From an uncultured Flavobacteriales bacterium (GTDB lineage: Bacteria > Bacteroidota > Bacteroidia > Flavobacteriales_E > Vicingaceae), in the NCBI GenBank assembly GCA_905479325.1, contig CAJQLW010000069.1, positions 1-36,685 of the forward strand: DNA of 36,685 nt, written 5' to 3'. How positions within the stretch are numbered: position 1 is the first letter of the stretch; each line of letters begins with the position of its first letter. Under the pieces are notes generated by a model. The model ran no database searches and had not been told where the DNA came from. It worked only from the letters and a program-made list of their open reading frames with translations. Both the position numbers and the translations under genes were made by a program. Below are positions 23,593 to 33,006 of this stretch, in pieces.

Positions 23593-24966
23593 ATGAAAAA
23601 GTTACCCGTACTCTTATTTTTACTCCCTTTTAGCTTAGCCTCGTTTTCTCAAGTTACTCCTGAAATTACTTCTTTTTTGCAAGATACTGTTTCCACCGGA
23701 AGTTACTACATGCAAGGTAATTCAACTCCAATTACGAATAATATTTTAGTGAATTGCCAACGGGTAGAGTATTCAACGAATTTTGTTTATGTTTCAACAC
23801 AAGGAGTTCCTTCTTACCCTACAGGTCCATTTTTAGATGGAAATCCTTCGCAAGCCTCCGCTCAAAACGCCATTTATCAAATTCCAAGAAATCCTATTCA
23901 AAATACTGGAACTTTGCAATCTACTGTTGGTGGCAACATTGGCGTTTTTATCAACGGCGTTTCTTTATTTGATTACAGAGATGGCGTTGCATGGAACAGT
24001 TCAACAAATTCACTTTGTGGCGGGCCAGGCAATTCACCTTGTCCCGGAGGACCAATGGCTACTCAAGATTGGAACAGAGATGCAATTCCTTCTGAAATGG
24101 CGGGATTTGATTGTTCAAAAGGTCATCCGGCTATGGGAAACTACCATCATCACCAAAACCCTTCAGCTTTTAAATTAGATCAAACAGTTATTTCTACCAT
24201 ATGTAATTTATATGATGCTAATGGCTTATATACAATTGATAGTACTGTGCATTCTCCATTAATTGGGTATGCGTACGATGGCTTCCCCATTTACGGAGCA
24301 TACGCCTATGCCAATACGAATGGAACGGGCGGAATTACAAGAATGAAATCAGGATACTCACTCAGAAACATAGTTACTCGATCTACTTCTCCAACAGGAG
24401 CGGCAGTAAGTTCAGGTCCTGCAGTTAATACGACTTATTTTTTAGGATATTTTAGAGAAGATTACGAGTACATTGCGAGCACAGCTCCTGATGTTTTAGA
24501 CATTCACAATGGGCGTTTTTGTGTAACACCAGAATATCCAAATGGAACTTATGCATACTTTGCAACGGTAGATTCTAATTGGAATTCGGCATATCCGTAT
24601 GCAGTTGGACCTACGTTTTACGGAAACTACGCAAACAGAAAAGTAACTTCCATTAATGAAACAACTACTAGGTATTTAGGAAATTTTACAGGTTTAGCAA
24701 ATTCTAGTATAGATGACTATAAAATAACCGTTTTCCCAAATCCGGCTTCTGATTTAATTGCAATTCAAATTGGAAGCCTTGTAAAAGAAGACATCGCTAT
24801 TGAGTTAATTGATGCATCGGGCAAGCTGATTGAGCAAACAGCAGTTAAAAAAGGAAGTTCAATTGCTTATTTCGACATTCAAACTGTTTACTCAGGAGTT
24901 TATTTTGTTCGATTAAGCTTGGTACATGGAGAACAAATTACAAAAAAGGTAATAGTAAAAAAGTAG
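23593..24966 (+). CDS. Secreted YHYH-domain protein with T9SS sorting tail
   Basis: The 457-residue protein has an N-terminal signal peptide (ending near FSQ, residue 20). The YHYH domain shows GNIGVFINGVSLFDYRDG, FDCSKGHPAMGNYHHHQNP (residues 172-190) and PLIGYAYDGFPIYG, characteristic of the family. Cysteines at 55, 142, 150 and 174 and the histidine cluster at 185-187 could bind metal. From about residue 375 a C-terminal domain (KITVFPNPASDLIAIQI to KKVIVKK, with GVYFVRL) is a type-A T9SS sorting domain, so the protein should be secreted across the outer membrane. It follows the MbnPH pair by 35 bases. The role of YHYH proteins is not known. Confidence 0.85.
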   Translation: MKKLPVLLFLLPFSLASFSQVTPEITSFLQDTVSTGSYYMQGNSTPITNNILVNCQRVEYSTNFVYVSTQGVPSYPTGPFLDGNPSQASAQNAIYQIPRNPIQNTGTLQSTVGGNIGVFINGVSLFDYRDGVAWNSSTNSLCGGPGNSPCPGGPMATQDWNRDAIPSEMAGFDCSKGHPAMGNYHHHQNPSAFKLDQTVISTICNLYDANGLYTIDSTVHSPLIGYAYDGFPIYGAYAYANTNGTGGITRMKSGYSLRNIVTRSTSPTGAAVSSGPAVNTTYFLGYFREDYEYIASTAPDVLDIHNGRFCVTPEYPNGTYAYFATVDSNWNSAYPYAVGPTFYGNYANRKVTSINETTTRYLGNFTGLANSSIDDYKITVFPNPASDLIAIQIGSLVKEDIAIELIDASGKLIEQTAVKKGSSIAYFDIQTVYSGVYFVRLSLVHGEQITKKVIVKK

Positions 24967-24977
24967 GACAATATTAG

Positions 24978-25019
24978 TTTGAGGTACTTTTAGGTAAAAG
25001 AAAGTATCTCAAATTTTTT
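24978..25019 (+). terminator. Rho-independent terminator closing the sigma/MbnPH/YHYH run
   Basis: A 13-base stem, TTTGAGGTACTTT (24978-24990) against AAAGTATCTCAAA (25001-25013), pairs fully with one G-T wobble. It is followed by six T. It lies 12 bases past the YHYH stop. Confidence 0.75.
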
Positions 25020-25063
25020 AAATGATGTTGCTTCAAAAATATGGTTTTGCCCGTAATTTCTGC

Positions 25064-25450
25064 TCAATTCAACCTCATAGAAGCAATCAATTGAAATTCA
25101 GGAATAGCAGCTTCAAAAAGTCGACCCGTTTCTACTTCTTTCATCAAGTAGCTTCCCCACATCATACCAACGTCGGTTTTTAAGTTACAAAATGATTGAT
25201 AACCATGAGATTGTCCAGGGTGAATGACAGGCTGTTCACCAACTACACCTTCACCTTTTACTTCTGAATGAGTGCCCTCGGAATCAAATATATACCAATG
25301 CCTACTGAGCAACTGAACGGTTAAATCGCCTTGGTTTTTAACTTCAATAGTGTAGCTGAAAACGTACCTTCCATTTACAGGAGAGGAGTGTTTGTTTTCA
25401 TACGAAGGCTTTACAGAAACGCTAATATTATCGGTTAAAAATGTGGGCAT
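25064..25450 (-). CDS. apaG: ApaG-domain protein
   Basis: The 128-residue protein matches the ApaG family along its whole length. ISVSVKPSYEN is the first strand, YVFSYTIEVKNQGDLTVQLL contains the family core, and SRHWYIFD, GEGVVGEQPVIHPGQSHGYQS and GMMWGSYLM complete the fibronectin-III-like fold. ApaG has been linked to cation (Co2+/Mg2+) homeostasis and diadenosine tetraphosphate phenotypes, but its molecular role is unsettled. It lies 30 bases downstream of the T9SS plug gene on the same strand. Confidence 0.92.
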   Translation of the reverse strand: MPTFLTDNISVSVKPSYENKHSSPVNGRYVFSYTIEVKNQGDLTVQLLSRHWYIFDSEGTHSEVKGEGVVGEQPVIHPGQSHGYQSFCNLKTDVGMMWGSYLMKEVETGRLFEAAIPEFQLIASMRLN

Positions 25451-25480
25451 AACACAATATTAATAAAAATGTCCTTTCGT

Positions 25481-26791
25481 CTATTGAGGGTTAATTGTTT
25501 TAATTTGAAATCCAATTAATTTATCATAAACAAAGCCATTTTCTCTATGATAAACGAAAATGTAATAGTCGTTGTTTGTTTCGGAGTGTGTTCCCTCAAT
25601 GGTTGAAAGATCACCTACCTCTTCTCCATTCGGCAAGTAAGCGTAGTTGTAATTGTAATACCCTTGCTTTATCGTGGTTGTTAATTCATATGCTCCGTTT
25701 ACTTCAACGTATTTCATTTTGAACTCTGGTTTGTACTCCCAATCACTGAGTTCACCAAAAACATAAATATCACCACCAGGCACAGGTTGTTCTTTTTTAA
25801 GTGTAAAATGAGTAATCATGTAATCCGCTTCGCGGTTAGAAAGTGGACTGTTTTCTCTATTAATTTGGCGCTTTCCATTAATATCTGGCTGAAACAGATA
25901 ACGTTTAAAAGATCTCGGTTCCTCAGGCAAAATGTAAACATGGGTTTTTCCTCCCATAATTTGAATCCCATCAATGTTCATCGATTGATAGCGAAGGTTT
26001 CGAGTTTCAAAAAACCGGTATTCATTGTCTCCGTCAAATAAGTTTTTATCTTCGTAGTTGTACACCAATTCAGGTGAGCGAATGAACAAAGGCTTTAAAT
26101 CGGTTATGGCATTGTCCCATCTTCTATTTTGAGAAATTACAACTTTTAAATTTGCATAAACATCTTGAATAGGGTAGTTGCTATGGTCAATGGTAAAATC
26201 CACTTCTTGCTTGTAGTCTCTATATCGCGCCAATGTGGCCATTCTAATGTCACTCCCAATTGTAACCCTTTTGTCAACCACATAAAAACGTTTGGTTAAA
26301 AGCAAATCATCTTCATTGTTATTTGAATATACTTTTAATAGATAATTACCCGAAAGTTTAAATTTTACTTGGTTATTGGGAATTGCGATTTTATAATGAA
26401 TATAGGGAAAGAGAGTGTTTATTGAATATTGGTAATCTTCTATAAACCCATCAAAAAAATCACTTAAATATTCAGTAACCACCAAGTCAGATGGTGACCA
26501 ATCCGTATTGCAATGTACAATAGTATAGTTATACGTTTCAAAATCTGCATTTAAATCGTCAAAGTGCAACTCTAATTGATCAGTACTGCCCAAAAATAAA
26601 ATAGGAAAAGAGAGCTGGTCATCTTTACGATACAATTGAACGGTTTTTATATTGTCTTTATAGGTATGATCTCTGTATTGTAATTCTTCTTCATTATCGC
26701 TGTTCATGCTTGGAGAACTATTCGCATGAGTTGAATAAAGACTGAATTGAAAAAAAAGTACAGTGGCAATTACAAGTGAAAAAACTTTCAT
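25481..26791 (-). CDS. Type IX secretion system plug protein (DUF5103)
   Basis: The 436-residue exported protein has a signal peptide (residues 1-23, ending near THA). Its beta-rich body contains family-typical stretches: YRDHTYKDNIKTVQLYRKDD, NYTIVHCNTDWSPSDL, DFTIDHSNYPIQDVYANLKV and YVFGELSDWEYKPEF. DUF5103 proteins correspond to the Plug that closes the periplasmic side of the SprA pore of the T9SS, which fits the sorting domain seen at 23593-24966. The gene is divergent from nqrA and upstream of apaG. Confidence 0.88.
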   Translation of the reverse strand: MKVFSLVIATVLFFQFSLYSTHANSSPSMNSDNEEELQYRDHTYKDNIKTVQLYRKDDQLSFPILFLGSTDQLELHFDDLNADFETYNYTIVHCNTDWSPSDLVVTEYLSDFFDGFIEDYQYSINTLFPYIHYKIAIPNNQVKFKLSGNYLLKVYSNNNEDDLLLTKRFYVVDKRVTIGSDIRMATLARYRDYKQEVDFTIDHSNYPIQDVYANLKVVISQNRRWDNAITDLKPLFIRSPELVYNYEDKNLFDGDNEYRFFETRNLRYQSMNIDGIQIMGGKTHVYILPEEPRSFKRYLFQPDINGKRQINRENSPLSNREADYMITHFTLKKEQPVPGGDIYVFGELSDWEYKPEFKMKYVEVNGAYELTTTIKQGYYNYNYAYLPNGEEVGDLSTIEGTHSETNNDYYIFVYHRENGFVYDKLIGFQIKTINPQ

Positions 26792-26825
26792 AGAATCATT
26801 AATCTAATTTGGATTATAAAAATAA

Positions 26826-26833
26826 CAAACCTA
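26826..26833 (-). promoter_or_regulatory. Candidate -7 box for the T9SS plug/apaG pair
   Basis: On the minus strand TAGGTTTG matches TAnnTTTG exactly and lies 34 bases before the plug gene ATG. A -33 TTG is not evident at normal spacing. Confidence 0.35.
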
Positions 26834-26948
26834 GTCAGTTTAACGCTCGAATACTGATTTTAGTTTCGAACGAACAAAAACCTTGAAATAATAGTTAATA
26901 GTTGGTTAAAAAACTTAAAAAAAGAGGTTAATCAATGGACGAAAGTCT

Positions 26949-26956
26949 TATTTTTG
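26949..26956 (+). promoter_or_regulatory. Candidate -7 box of the nqr operon
   Basis: TATTTTTG fits TAnnTTTG exactly. It lies 28 bases before the nqrA ATG. The -33 position has only a weak TTA, so support is moderate. Confidence 0.5.
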
Positions 26957-26984
26957 CACCCGAAAATTGAACCTATCAATTATT

Positions 26985-28331
26985 ATGTCAAAAGTGCTTA
27001 AAATCAAAAAAGGAGCTGATATCAAGCTCGTTGGAGGAGCCGAGAAAATTCTTGCAGATGCCCCTATGCCTTCTACAGTTGCTGTAAAGCCAACTGATTT
27101 TGAAGGAATAACACCTAAATTGGTGGTAAAGGTTGGTGATGAGGTGAAGGCCGGGTCAACTTTATTCTACAGTAAAGATAATGACCAAATTAAATTTGCT
27201 TCACCTGTTAGTGGAGAGATTGCAGAGGTCAAAAGAGGAGCCAAAAGGGTAATTCAAGAAATCATTATTGTTGCAGACAAAGAAACGAAATACGAAGACT
27301 TTGGTGTTTCAAATCCATCATCAGATAGCAGAGAAGCAATCATAGAGAAACTTTGTAAGAGTGGTGTTTGGCCATTTATCAAGCAAAGACCTTACGATGT
27401 TGTTGCTAAGCCTTCAGATCAGGCAAAAGCCATTTTTATCTCTGCATTTGATTCTGCGCCACTTGCTCCTGACAATGATTTCATTGTTCACGGACAGGCA
27501 GCAACATTTCAAAAAGGCATTGATGTATTAGCAAAGTTAGCTGAGGTTCATTTGACAGTTAATAATGCGGCAAAAGCAGATGGCGCCTTCTTGCAAGCGA
27601 AAAACGTAAAGCTTCATTCAGTAGAAGGTCCTCACCCAGCAGGTAATGTTGGCGTACACATTCATCACTTTGCACCAATAAGCAAAGGTGAGGTAGTTTG
27701 GACCATTAAGCCACAAGATGTTTTGGCAATTGGAAAGTTGTTTGAGACCGGGAAGTACGATGCTACTAGAGTAGTTGCTGTTGCAGGAGCGCAGGTTAAA
27801 ACACCAAAATACTTTAGAACTATTCAAGGGGTTAACTTAAAAACCTTGTTGGATGGTAATTTAACTGAAGGAAACAATAGAATTATTAGCGGGAATGTTC
27901 TGACAGGAGAAAAAGTAACTCTTGATGGTTATCTAGGTTTCTACGACTGTGTTGTTACTGTTATTCCTGAAGGAGGAGAAGCTCAAATGTTTGGATGGAT
28001 TACACCAAATCCAAGTAAATTTAGTATTTCAAGAGCATTAGTTTCTTGGATGTCTCCAAATAAAAAATACAATTTAGATGCAAATATGAATGGTGAAGAA
28101 AGGCCATTTGTTGTAACTGAAGAGTACGATAAGGTTTTTCCATTTGATATTTACCCTGTGCAGTTGGTGAAAGCCATTATGGTGGACGATATTGAGCTTA
28201 TGGAGAACCTTGGAATTTACGAAGTTGCACCTGAAGATTTTGCGCTTTGTGAAACCGTTTGTACATCAAAAATACCTACCCAAACCATTGTTCGTAACGG
28301 GTTAGCCATGTTACGTGAAGAAATGAGTTAA
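26985..28331 (+). CDS. nqrA: Na+-translocating NADH:quinone reductase subunit A
   Basis: The 448-residue peripheral subunit begins MSKVLKIKKGADIKLVGGAE. It contains the conserved KPTDFEGITPKLVVKVGD (lipoyl/biotin-like fold) and GPHPAGNVGVHIHHFAP, and ends with the ALCETVCTSKIPTQ region. It is the NqrA member of the Na+-pumping complex that couples NADH oxidation by ubiquinone/menaquinone to sodium export. I used the ATG at 26985. A TTG six codons earlier would add only unconserved residues. It is the first gene of nqrABCDEF, with 16 bases to nqrB. Confidence 0.96.
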   Translation: MSKVLKIKKGADIKLVGGAEKILADAPMPSTVAVKPTDFEGITPKLVVKVGDEVKAGSTLFYSKDNDQIKFASPVSGEIAEVKRGAKRVIQEIIIVADKETKYEDFGVSNPSSDSREAIIEKLCKSGVWPFIKQRPYDVVAKPSDQAKAIFISAFDSAPLAPDNDFIVHGQAATFQKGIDVLAKLAEVHLTVNNAAKADGAFLQAKNVKLHSVEGPHPAGNVGVHIHHFAPISKGEVVWTIKPQDVLAIGKLFETGKYDATRVVAVAGAQVKTPKYFRTIQGVNLKTLLDGNLTEGNNRIISGNVLTGEKVTLDGYLGFYDCVVTVIPEGGEAQMFGWITPNPSKFSISRALVSWMSPNKKYNLDANMNGEERPFVVTEEYDKVFPFDIYPVQLVKAIMVDDIELMENLGIYEVAPEDFALCETVCTSKIPTQTIVRNGLAMLREEMS

Positions 28332-28347
28332 TTATAATATTATTGAA

Positions 28348-29547
28348 ATGAGTAATGCAATTCACAAATTTTTAGAGAACAATGTAAAGCCAAACTTCGA
28401 CGAAGGCGGGAAGTTTGAAAAATTTCTACCGGCGTATGATGCGTTGGAGACATTCTTATTTGTTCCAGGTCACACAACTAATGGAAAAGGTTCTCACATC
28501 AGAGATGGAATAGACATGAAGCGTACCATGATTATGGTGGTTTTAGCAATGGTTCCAGCTTTATTGTTTGGAATGTGGAACACCGGGTACCAGCACTTTT
28601 TAGCAACTGGAGAGGCGTACACATTTATGGATGCTTTTTTATATGGTGCATTAAAAGTGTTGCCTTTAGTAGTTGTATCTTATGCTGCAGGTTTAGGTGT
28701 GGAATTCATTTTCGCAATTATTAACAAACATCAGGTTGCTGAAGGTTTCTTGGTTTCAGGGATGTTAATCCCTCTTTGTTTACCAGTTGAAATTCCTTTA
28801 TGGATGGTAGCAGCAGCAACAATTTTTGCAGTTATTATTGGTAAAGAAGTTTTTGGTGGTACAGGAATGAACATCTTAAACGTAGCATTAACTGCAAGGG
28901 CATTCTTGTTCTTTGCTTATCCTACATGGATGAGTGGTGATAAAGTTTGGATTGGCGGTGGAATGGACGAGTCTGTTGCTTACGCGGATGGATCAACAGG
29001 AGCTACAATTTTAGCTCAAGCTACAGAAAAATCATCTGGCTTCGTAGATGCTTCAGGCGCAGCTTATGGAGATTCCTTTATGGCCTCGTTTTTAGGAATG
29101 ATTCCCGGGTCTGTAGGTGAAACAAGCACCTTAGCCATTATGATTGGTGCGGCGATCTTATTAATTACTGGAATCGCTTCATGGAAAATTATGTTTTCAG
29201 GAGTTCTTGGGGCTTATGTAATGGGCTTATTGTTTAACCTTTGGGGAGCAAATCCTTTTATGGAGGTTCCTGCTCACATGCATTTAGTTATTGGTGGTTT
29301 TGCTTTCGGAATTGTATTCATGGCAACAGATCCTGTTTCAGCAGCTCAAACGTCAACGGGTAAATACATTTACGGTTTCTTAATTGGTTTCCTTGGAATC
29401 ATGATTCGAGTGTTTAACCCTGCATACCCAGAAGGAATTATGCTAGCTATTTTATTCATGAACGTAATGGCACCTTTGATTGACCATTATGTATTAGAAG
29501 CTAACATCAAACGAAGACAAAAACGAACAATGGCGGTAGCCGCTTAA
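28348..29547 (+). CDS. nqrB: Na+-translocating NADH:quinone reductase subunit B
   Basis: The 399-residue integral membrane subunit has about ten helices. GHTTNGKGSHIRDGIDMKRT is the conserved N-terminal segment. The motif STGAT (216-220) places Thr220 as the residue that carries covalently bound FMN. FGGTGMNILNVALTARAFLF and ATDPVSAAQTSTGKYIYG are further NqrB/RnfD signatures. It follows nqrA by 16 bases and precedes nqrC by 11. Confidence 0.96.
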   Translation: MSNAIHKFLENNVKPNFDEGGKFEKFLPAYDALETFLFVPGHTTNGKGSHIRDGIDMKRTMIMVVLAMVPALLFGMWNTGYQHFLATGEAYTFMDAFLYGALKVLPLVVVSYAAGLGVEFIFAIINKHQVAEGFLVSGMLIPLCLPVEIPLWMVAAATIFAVIIGKEVFGGTGMNILNVALTARAFLFFAYPTWMSGDKVWIGGGMDESVAYADGSTGATILAQATEKSSGFVDASGAAYGDSFMASFLGMIPGSVGETSTLAIMIGAAILLITGIASWKIMFSGVLGAYVMGLLFNLWGANPFMEVPAHMHLVIGGFAFGIVFMATDPVSAAQTSTGKYIYGFLIGFLGIMIRVFNPAYPEGIMLAILFMNVMAPLIDHYVLEANIKRRQKRTMAVAA

Positions 29548-29558
29548 TACAGATACAA

Positions 29559-30278
29559 ATGGACGTAAATAAGAATTCATATATTTTTACATTTTCGGCA
29601 ATTCTTGTAATTGTTGTAGGAGCTGCTTTAGCGTTTGCCGCTGAAAGCCTGAAACCGTTACAAAAGGAAAATGTAAGACTTGAAAAAATGCAGAACATAT
29701 TGGCTTCAGTTAAAATTGAAGCAACCCCTGAGGAGGCTGCTGAAAAATTTGAAAAATACATCATCGAGCAGGTTATGTTGGATAATGAGGGTAATGTGGC
29801 AACCTCAGAAGGAAGGACTGCTTTTGATATTGATGTAGTAAAAGAGTTTAAAACTGTAGAGGAAGAGAATAGATTCTATCCACTTTTTGTTTTCGAAGAA
29901 AATGGAGCAAGAAAATACATTGTACCGATGGCAGGAAATGGGCTTTGGGGCCCGATTTGGGGTTATGTCGCTTTTGAAGGCGATATGAATACCATTTACG
30001 GTTCTACCTTCGATCACAAAACAGAAACGCCAGGATTAGGTGCAGAGATTAACCAGCCCTTTTTTCAGGATAAGTTTATTGGGAAAACCATTTTTGACGG
30101 GGCTGAATATGTTTCAGTTGAAGTAGTAAAAGGTGGAGCCGACGTAGCAGGTAATCCACACCAAGTAGATGGAATTTCCGGAGGAACAATAACTTCTAAA
30201 GGAGTAGGGGAAATGATGGAAAGAACCTTAAATGTTTATGTACCTTATTTTAAAGGCAATCAAAAAGCTGCTTTATAA
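29559..30278 (+). CDS. nqrC: Na+-translocating NADH:quinone reductase subunit C
   Basis: The 239-residue subunit has one N-terminal membrane helix (residues 9-27) and a periplasmic FMN-binding domain. GNGLWGPIWGYVAFEGD and ETPGLGAEINQPFFQDKF are conserved. The FMN attachment motif is DGISGGTITSKG, so Thr210 is the predicted flavinylated residue. The motif reads SGGT in place of the SGAT of well-studied enzymes; threonine itself is kept. Flavinylation would require an ApbE transferase, which is not in this window. Confidence 0.95.
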   Translation: MDVNKNSYIFTFSAILVIVVGAALAFAAESLKPLQKENVRLEKMQNILASVKIEATPEEAAEKFEKYIIEQVMLDNEGNVATSEGRTAFDIDVVKEFKTVEEENRFYPLFVFEENGARKYIVPMAGNGLWGPIWGYVAFEGDMNTIYGSTFDHKTETPGLGAEINQPFFQDKFIGKTIFDGAEYVSVEVVKGGADVAGNPHQVDGISGGTITSKGVGEMMERTLNVYVPYFKGNQKAAL

Positions 30279-30297
30279 TTTTAAAACCGACTAAGCT

Positions 30298-30975
30298 ATG
30301 AGTGAGACAGCAGAAGCAACAGCAGTTGCAAAAGAACCAAAAGAGCCTTTATTCTCAGCAAAGAATAGAAGACTATTATCTGACCCATTAAATGATGACA
30401 ACCCGATTACGATTCAGGTACTAGGGATTTGTTCAGCCTTGGCTATTACCGTTCAGGTAAAACAGGCGGTAGTAATGTCATTGTCAGTATTAGTAGTAAT
30501 GATTGGTGCAAACCTTATCGTATCAGCATTAAGAAATTTAATTCCTTCTCGAGTTAGAATTATCGTTCAGCTTGTAATTGTAGCTGCCCTTGTAATTTTA
30601 GTGGATCAAGTGTTGAAAGCATACGTTTATGATGTGAGTAAGCAATTATCCGTATTTGTTGGGTTGATTATTACCAACTGTATTATTATGGGTCGATTGG
30701 AGGCATTTGCTTTGGGTAACAAATTATGGCCTTCATTTTTAGACGCAATTGGAAATGCAGCCGGTTATGGTTGGATTTTAATAGCCGTAGCATTTGTTAG
30801 AGAATTGTTCGGTTCAGGTAAAGTTTGGGGATTTCAAGTAATTCCTGATTCATTTTATGATTTTGGATACTATAATAATGGTTTAATGATTTTACCTCCA
30901 ATGGCGTTAATCACAGTTGGAATTATCATCTGGATTCAACGATCAAGAAACACTAAACTAATTGAAGAAAATTAA
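30298..30975 (+). CDS. nqrD: Na+-translocating NADH:quinone reductase subunit D
   Basis: The 225-residue subunit has six hydrophobic helices after a charged N-terminal tail of about 35 residues. DPLNDDNPITIQVLGICSAL and ITNCIIMGRLEAFALGNKLW are the NqrD/RnfE signatures. Cys45 and Cys128 lie within membrane segments and correspond to cysteines that help hold the intramembrane iron centre shared by NqrD and NqrE. The initiator is the ATG at 30298. The gene follows nqrC by 19 bases. Confidence 0.95.
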   Translation: MSETAEATAVAKEPKEPLFSAKNRRLLSDPLNDDNPITIQVLGICSALAITVQVKQAVVMSLSVLVVMIGANLIVSALRNLIPSRVRIIVQLVIVAALVILVDQVLKAYVYDVSKQLSVFVGLIITNCIIMGRLEAFALGNKLWPSFLDAIGNAAGYGWILIAVAFVRELFGSGKVWGFQVIPDSFYDFGYYNNGLMILPPMALITVGIIIWIQRSRNTKLIEEN

Positions 30976-30987
30976 TAACTAAGAGAA

Positions 30988-31602
30988 ATGGATTACGTTA
31001 ATATATTTATCAAGTCGATTTTTATCGACAACATGGTTTTCGCCTATTTCTTGGGAATGTGCTCTTATTTGGCGGTTTCGAAAACAGTTAAAACTGGAGT
31101 AGGTTTAGGAGCTGCGGTAATATTTGTTTTAGGAATTACGGTTCCTATTAACTACTTGCTTGAGAATTACGTATTGAAAGAAGGTGCTTTAGCATGGTTA
31201 GATCCTGAATTTGCTGAGGTAGATTTAAGTTTTCTAAGTTTTATTATGTTCATCGCTGTTATTGCCTCAATGGTGCAGTTAGTTGAAATGGCTGTTGAGA
31301 AGTATGCACCTGCACTTTACGGAGCGTTGGGAATATTCTTACCACTGATTGCTGTGAACTGTGCCATCTTGGGAGGATCCTTATTCATGCAAGAGAGACA
31401 ATATGCGAACATTGCGGAAGCTACTGTGTTTGGTTTAGGATCAGGTGTGGGTTGGTTTTTAGCCATTGTTGCAATTGCAGCAATTAGAGAGAAAATTAGA
31501 TATTCTAGGGTGCCTGCTCCATTAAGAGGATTGGGAATAACATTTATCATTACTGGATTAATGGGAATGGCCTTTATGAGTTTTATGGGAATCGAATTGT
31601 AA
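30988..31602 (+). CDS. nqrE: Na+-translocating NADH:quinone reductase subunit E
   Basis: The 204-residue membrane subunit is homologous to NqrD in inverted topology. [17 protein letters not shown] contains Cys25 and [17 protein letters not shown] contains Cys125, the pair that completes the intramembrane iron site. [20 protein letters not shown] and [20 protein letters not shown] are conserved. It lies 12 bases after nqrD. Confidence 0.95.
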   Translation: MDYVNIFIKSIFIDNMVFAYFLGMCSYLAVSKTVKTGVGLGAAVIFVLGITVPINYLLENYVLKEGALAWLDPEFAEVDLSFLSFIMFIAVIASMVQLVEMAVEKYAPALYGALGIFLPLIAVNCAILGGSLFMQERQYANIAEATVFGLGSGVGWFLAIVAIAAIREKIRYSRVPAPLRGLGITFIITGLMGMAFMSFMGIEL

Positions 31603-31620
31603 CTAAAGAACAATAAGAAA

Positions 31621-32928
31621 ATGATATTAGCATTAAATACGGTAACAGTAGGAGCAGCAGTTGTTGTGGTACTTTTAGTAGTACTACTATTGGTAAGTCT
31701 TTTACTTTGGGCAAAAGCCAAATTAACTACTTCTGGTCCGGTTACATTAACCATTAATGGTGAGAAAAATGTTCAAGTAGAAGCAGGTAGCACATTGCTT
31801 TCTACGTTAAGTAGTGAGAAAATATTCTTGCCATCGGCCTGTGGTGGCGGTGGAACTTGCGCTATGTGCAAATGCCAAGTAACTAGTGGTGGAGGAGAGA
31901 TTCTTCCAACGGAAAAACCTTATTTTTCAAGAAAAGAGATTGCAGATAATTGGAGGTTAGGTTGCCAAGTGAAGGTAAAAGAAGATATGGTGGTAGAGGT
32001 TCCTGAAGAAGTATTTGGAATTAAAAAATGGGAGGCAACTGTTGTATCTAACTATTCTGTTGCATCTTTCATTAAGGAATTCATTGTTGAGTTACCGGAA
32101 GACATGGATTATAAAGCTGGTGGCTATATTCAGATTGAGATTCCAAAGTGTGTTGTAAACTTTAAAGATATCGACATTACTGCTCATCCAGAAGAGCACC
32201 CAGGAGAACCTGATAAGTTTAAAGCAGAGTGGGACAAGTTTAACTTGTGGCCATTACAAATGAAAAATAACGAGCTAGTAGAAAGAGCATACTCAATGGC
32301 TTCTTACCCTGCAGAAGGAAGAAGAATTATGTTGAACGTTCGTATTGCTACTCCACCTTGGGATAGAGAAAAGAATGGTTGGATGAATGTAAACCCTGGT
32401 GTTGCTTCTTCATACATCTACAATCAGAAGAAAGGAGACAAAGTAACAGTTTCTGGACCTTACGGAGAATTCTTCATTAAGGAAACGAATGCTGAAATGT
32501 TGTATATCGGTGGTGGAGCAGGGATGGCGCCTATGCGTTCTCACTTGTATCATTTGTTCAGAACAGTCAAATCGGGAAGAAAAGTATCTTACTGGTATGG
32601 TGGACGTTCAAAGAGAGAGCTATTCTACATCGACCATTTTAGAGCGCTAGAAAAGGATTTTCCTAACTTTAAGTTTTACATGGTTCTTTCTGAACCATTG
32701 GAAGTTGACAATTGGAAAGTGATGAAAGACCTAGAAGATGACGGCGACGGATTCATAGGATTCGTGCATCAATCTGTAATCGATAACTACTTATCCAAAC
32801 ATGATGCTCCCGAAGACATAGAATTTTATTTCTGTGGTCCACCAATGATGAACCAAGCAGTTCTAAAAATGTGTGACGATTGGGGAGTTCCAGAAGAAAA
32901 TGTATCTTTCGATGATTTCGGAGGATAA
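31621..32928 (+). CDS. nqrF: Na+-translocating NADH:quinone reductase subunit F (NADH-oxidising)
   Basis: The 435-residue subunit has one N-terminal membrane helix (residues 8-31), a plant-type [2Fe-2S] ferredoxin domain and a ferredoxin-reductase-like FAD/NADH domain. The cluster ligands are C74, C80, C83 and C115, with the same spacing as in the Vibrio cholerae enzyme. [12 protein letters not shown] is the FAD-binding motif, [19 protein letters not shown] binds NADH, and [13 protein letters not shown] contains the catalytic cysteine region. Electrons enter the complex here from NADH. It is the last gene of the operon; a terminator follows. Confidence 0.96.
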   Translation: MILALNTVTVGAAVVVVLLVVLLLVSLLLWAKAKLTTSGPVTLTINGEKNVQVEAGSTLLSTLSSEKIFLPSACGGGGTCAMCKCQVTSGGGEILPTEKPYFSRKEIADNWRLGCQVKVKEDMVVEVPEEVFGIKKWEATVVSNYSVASFIKEFIVELPEDMDYKAGGYIQIEIPKCVVNFKDIDITAHPEEHPGEPDKFKAEWDKFNLWPLQMKNNELVERAYSMASYPAEGRRIMLNVRIATPPWDREKNGWMNVNPGVASSYIYNQKKGDKVTVSGPYGEFFIKETNAEMLYIGGGAGMAPMRSHLYHLFRTVKSGRKVSYWYGGRSKRELFYIDHFRALEKDFPNFKFYMVLSEPLEVDNWKVMKDLEDDGDGFIGFVHQSVIDNYLSKHDAPEDIEFYFCGPPMMNQAVLKMCDDWGVPEENVSFDDFGG

Positions 32929-32952
32929 TAAGAATACAACACAAATAAAAAA

Positions 32953-32978
32953 GGGTCGCAATTAGCGACCCTTTTTTT
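32953..32978. terminator. Bidirectional terminator between nqrF and ppa
   Basis: GGGTCGC (32953-32959), loop AATTA, GCGACCC (32965-32971) form a perfect stem. It is followed by seven T and preceded by a run of A. The A run pairs with the T run and lengthens the stem. It can end nqrF transcripts on the plus strand and ppa transcripts on the minus strand. Confidence 0.9.
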
Positions 32979-33006
32979 GTTAGAACTTTTTACTGTTCAA
33001 ATTTAA

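Noticed and set aside
31317..31754. 145-codon open frame on the minus strand across nqrE and nqrF
   Set aside because: It is opposite two well-conserved genes; its composition reflects the complement of membrane-helix codons.
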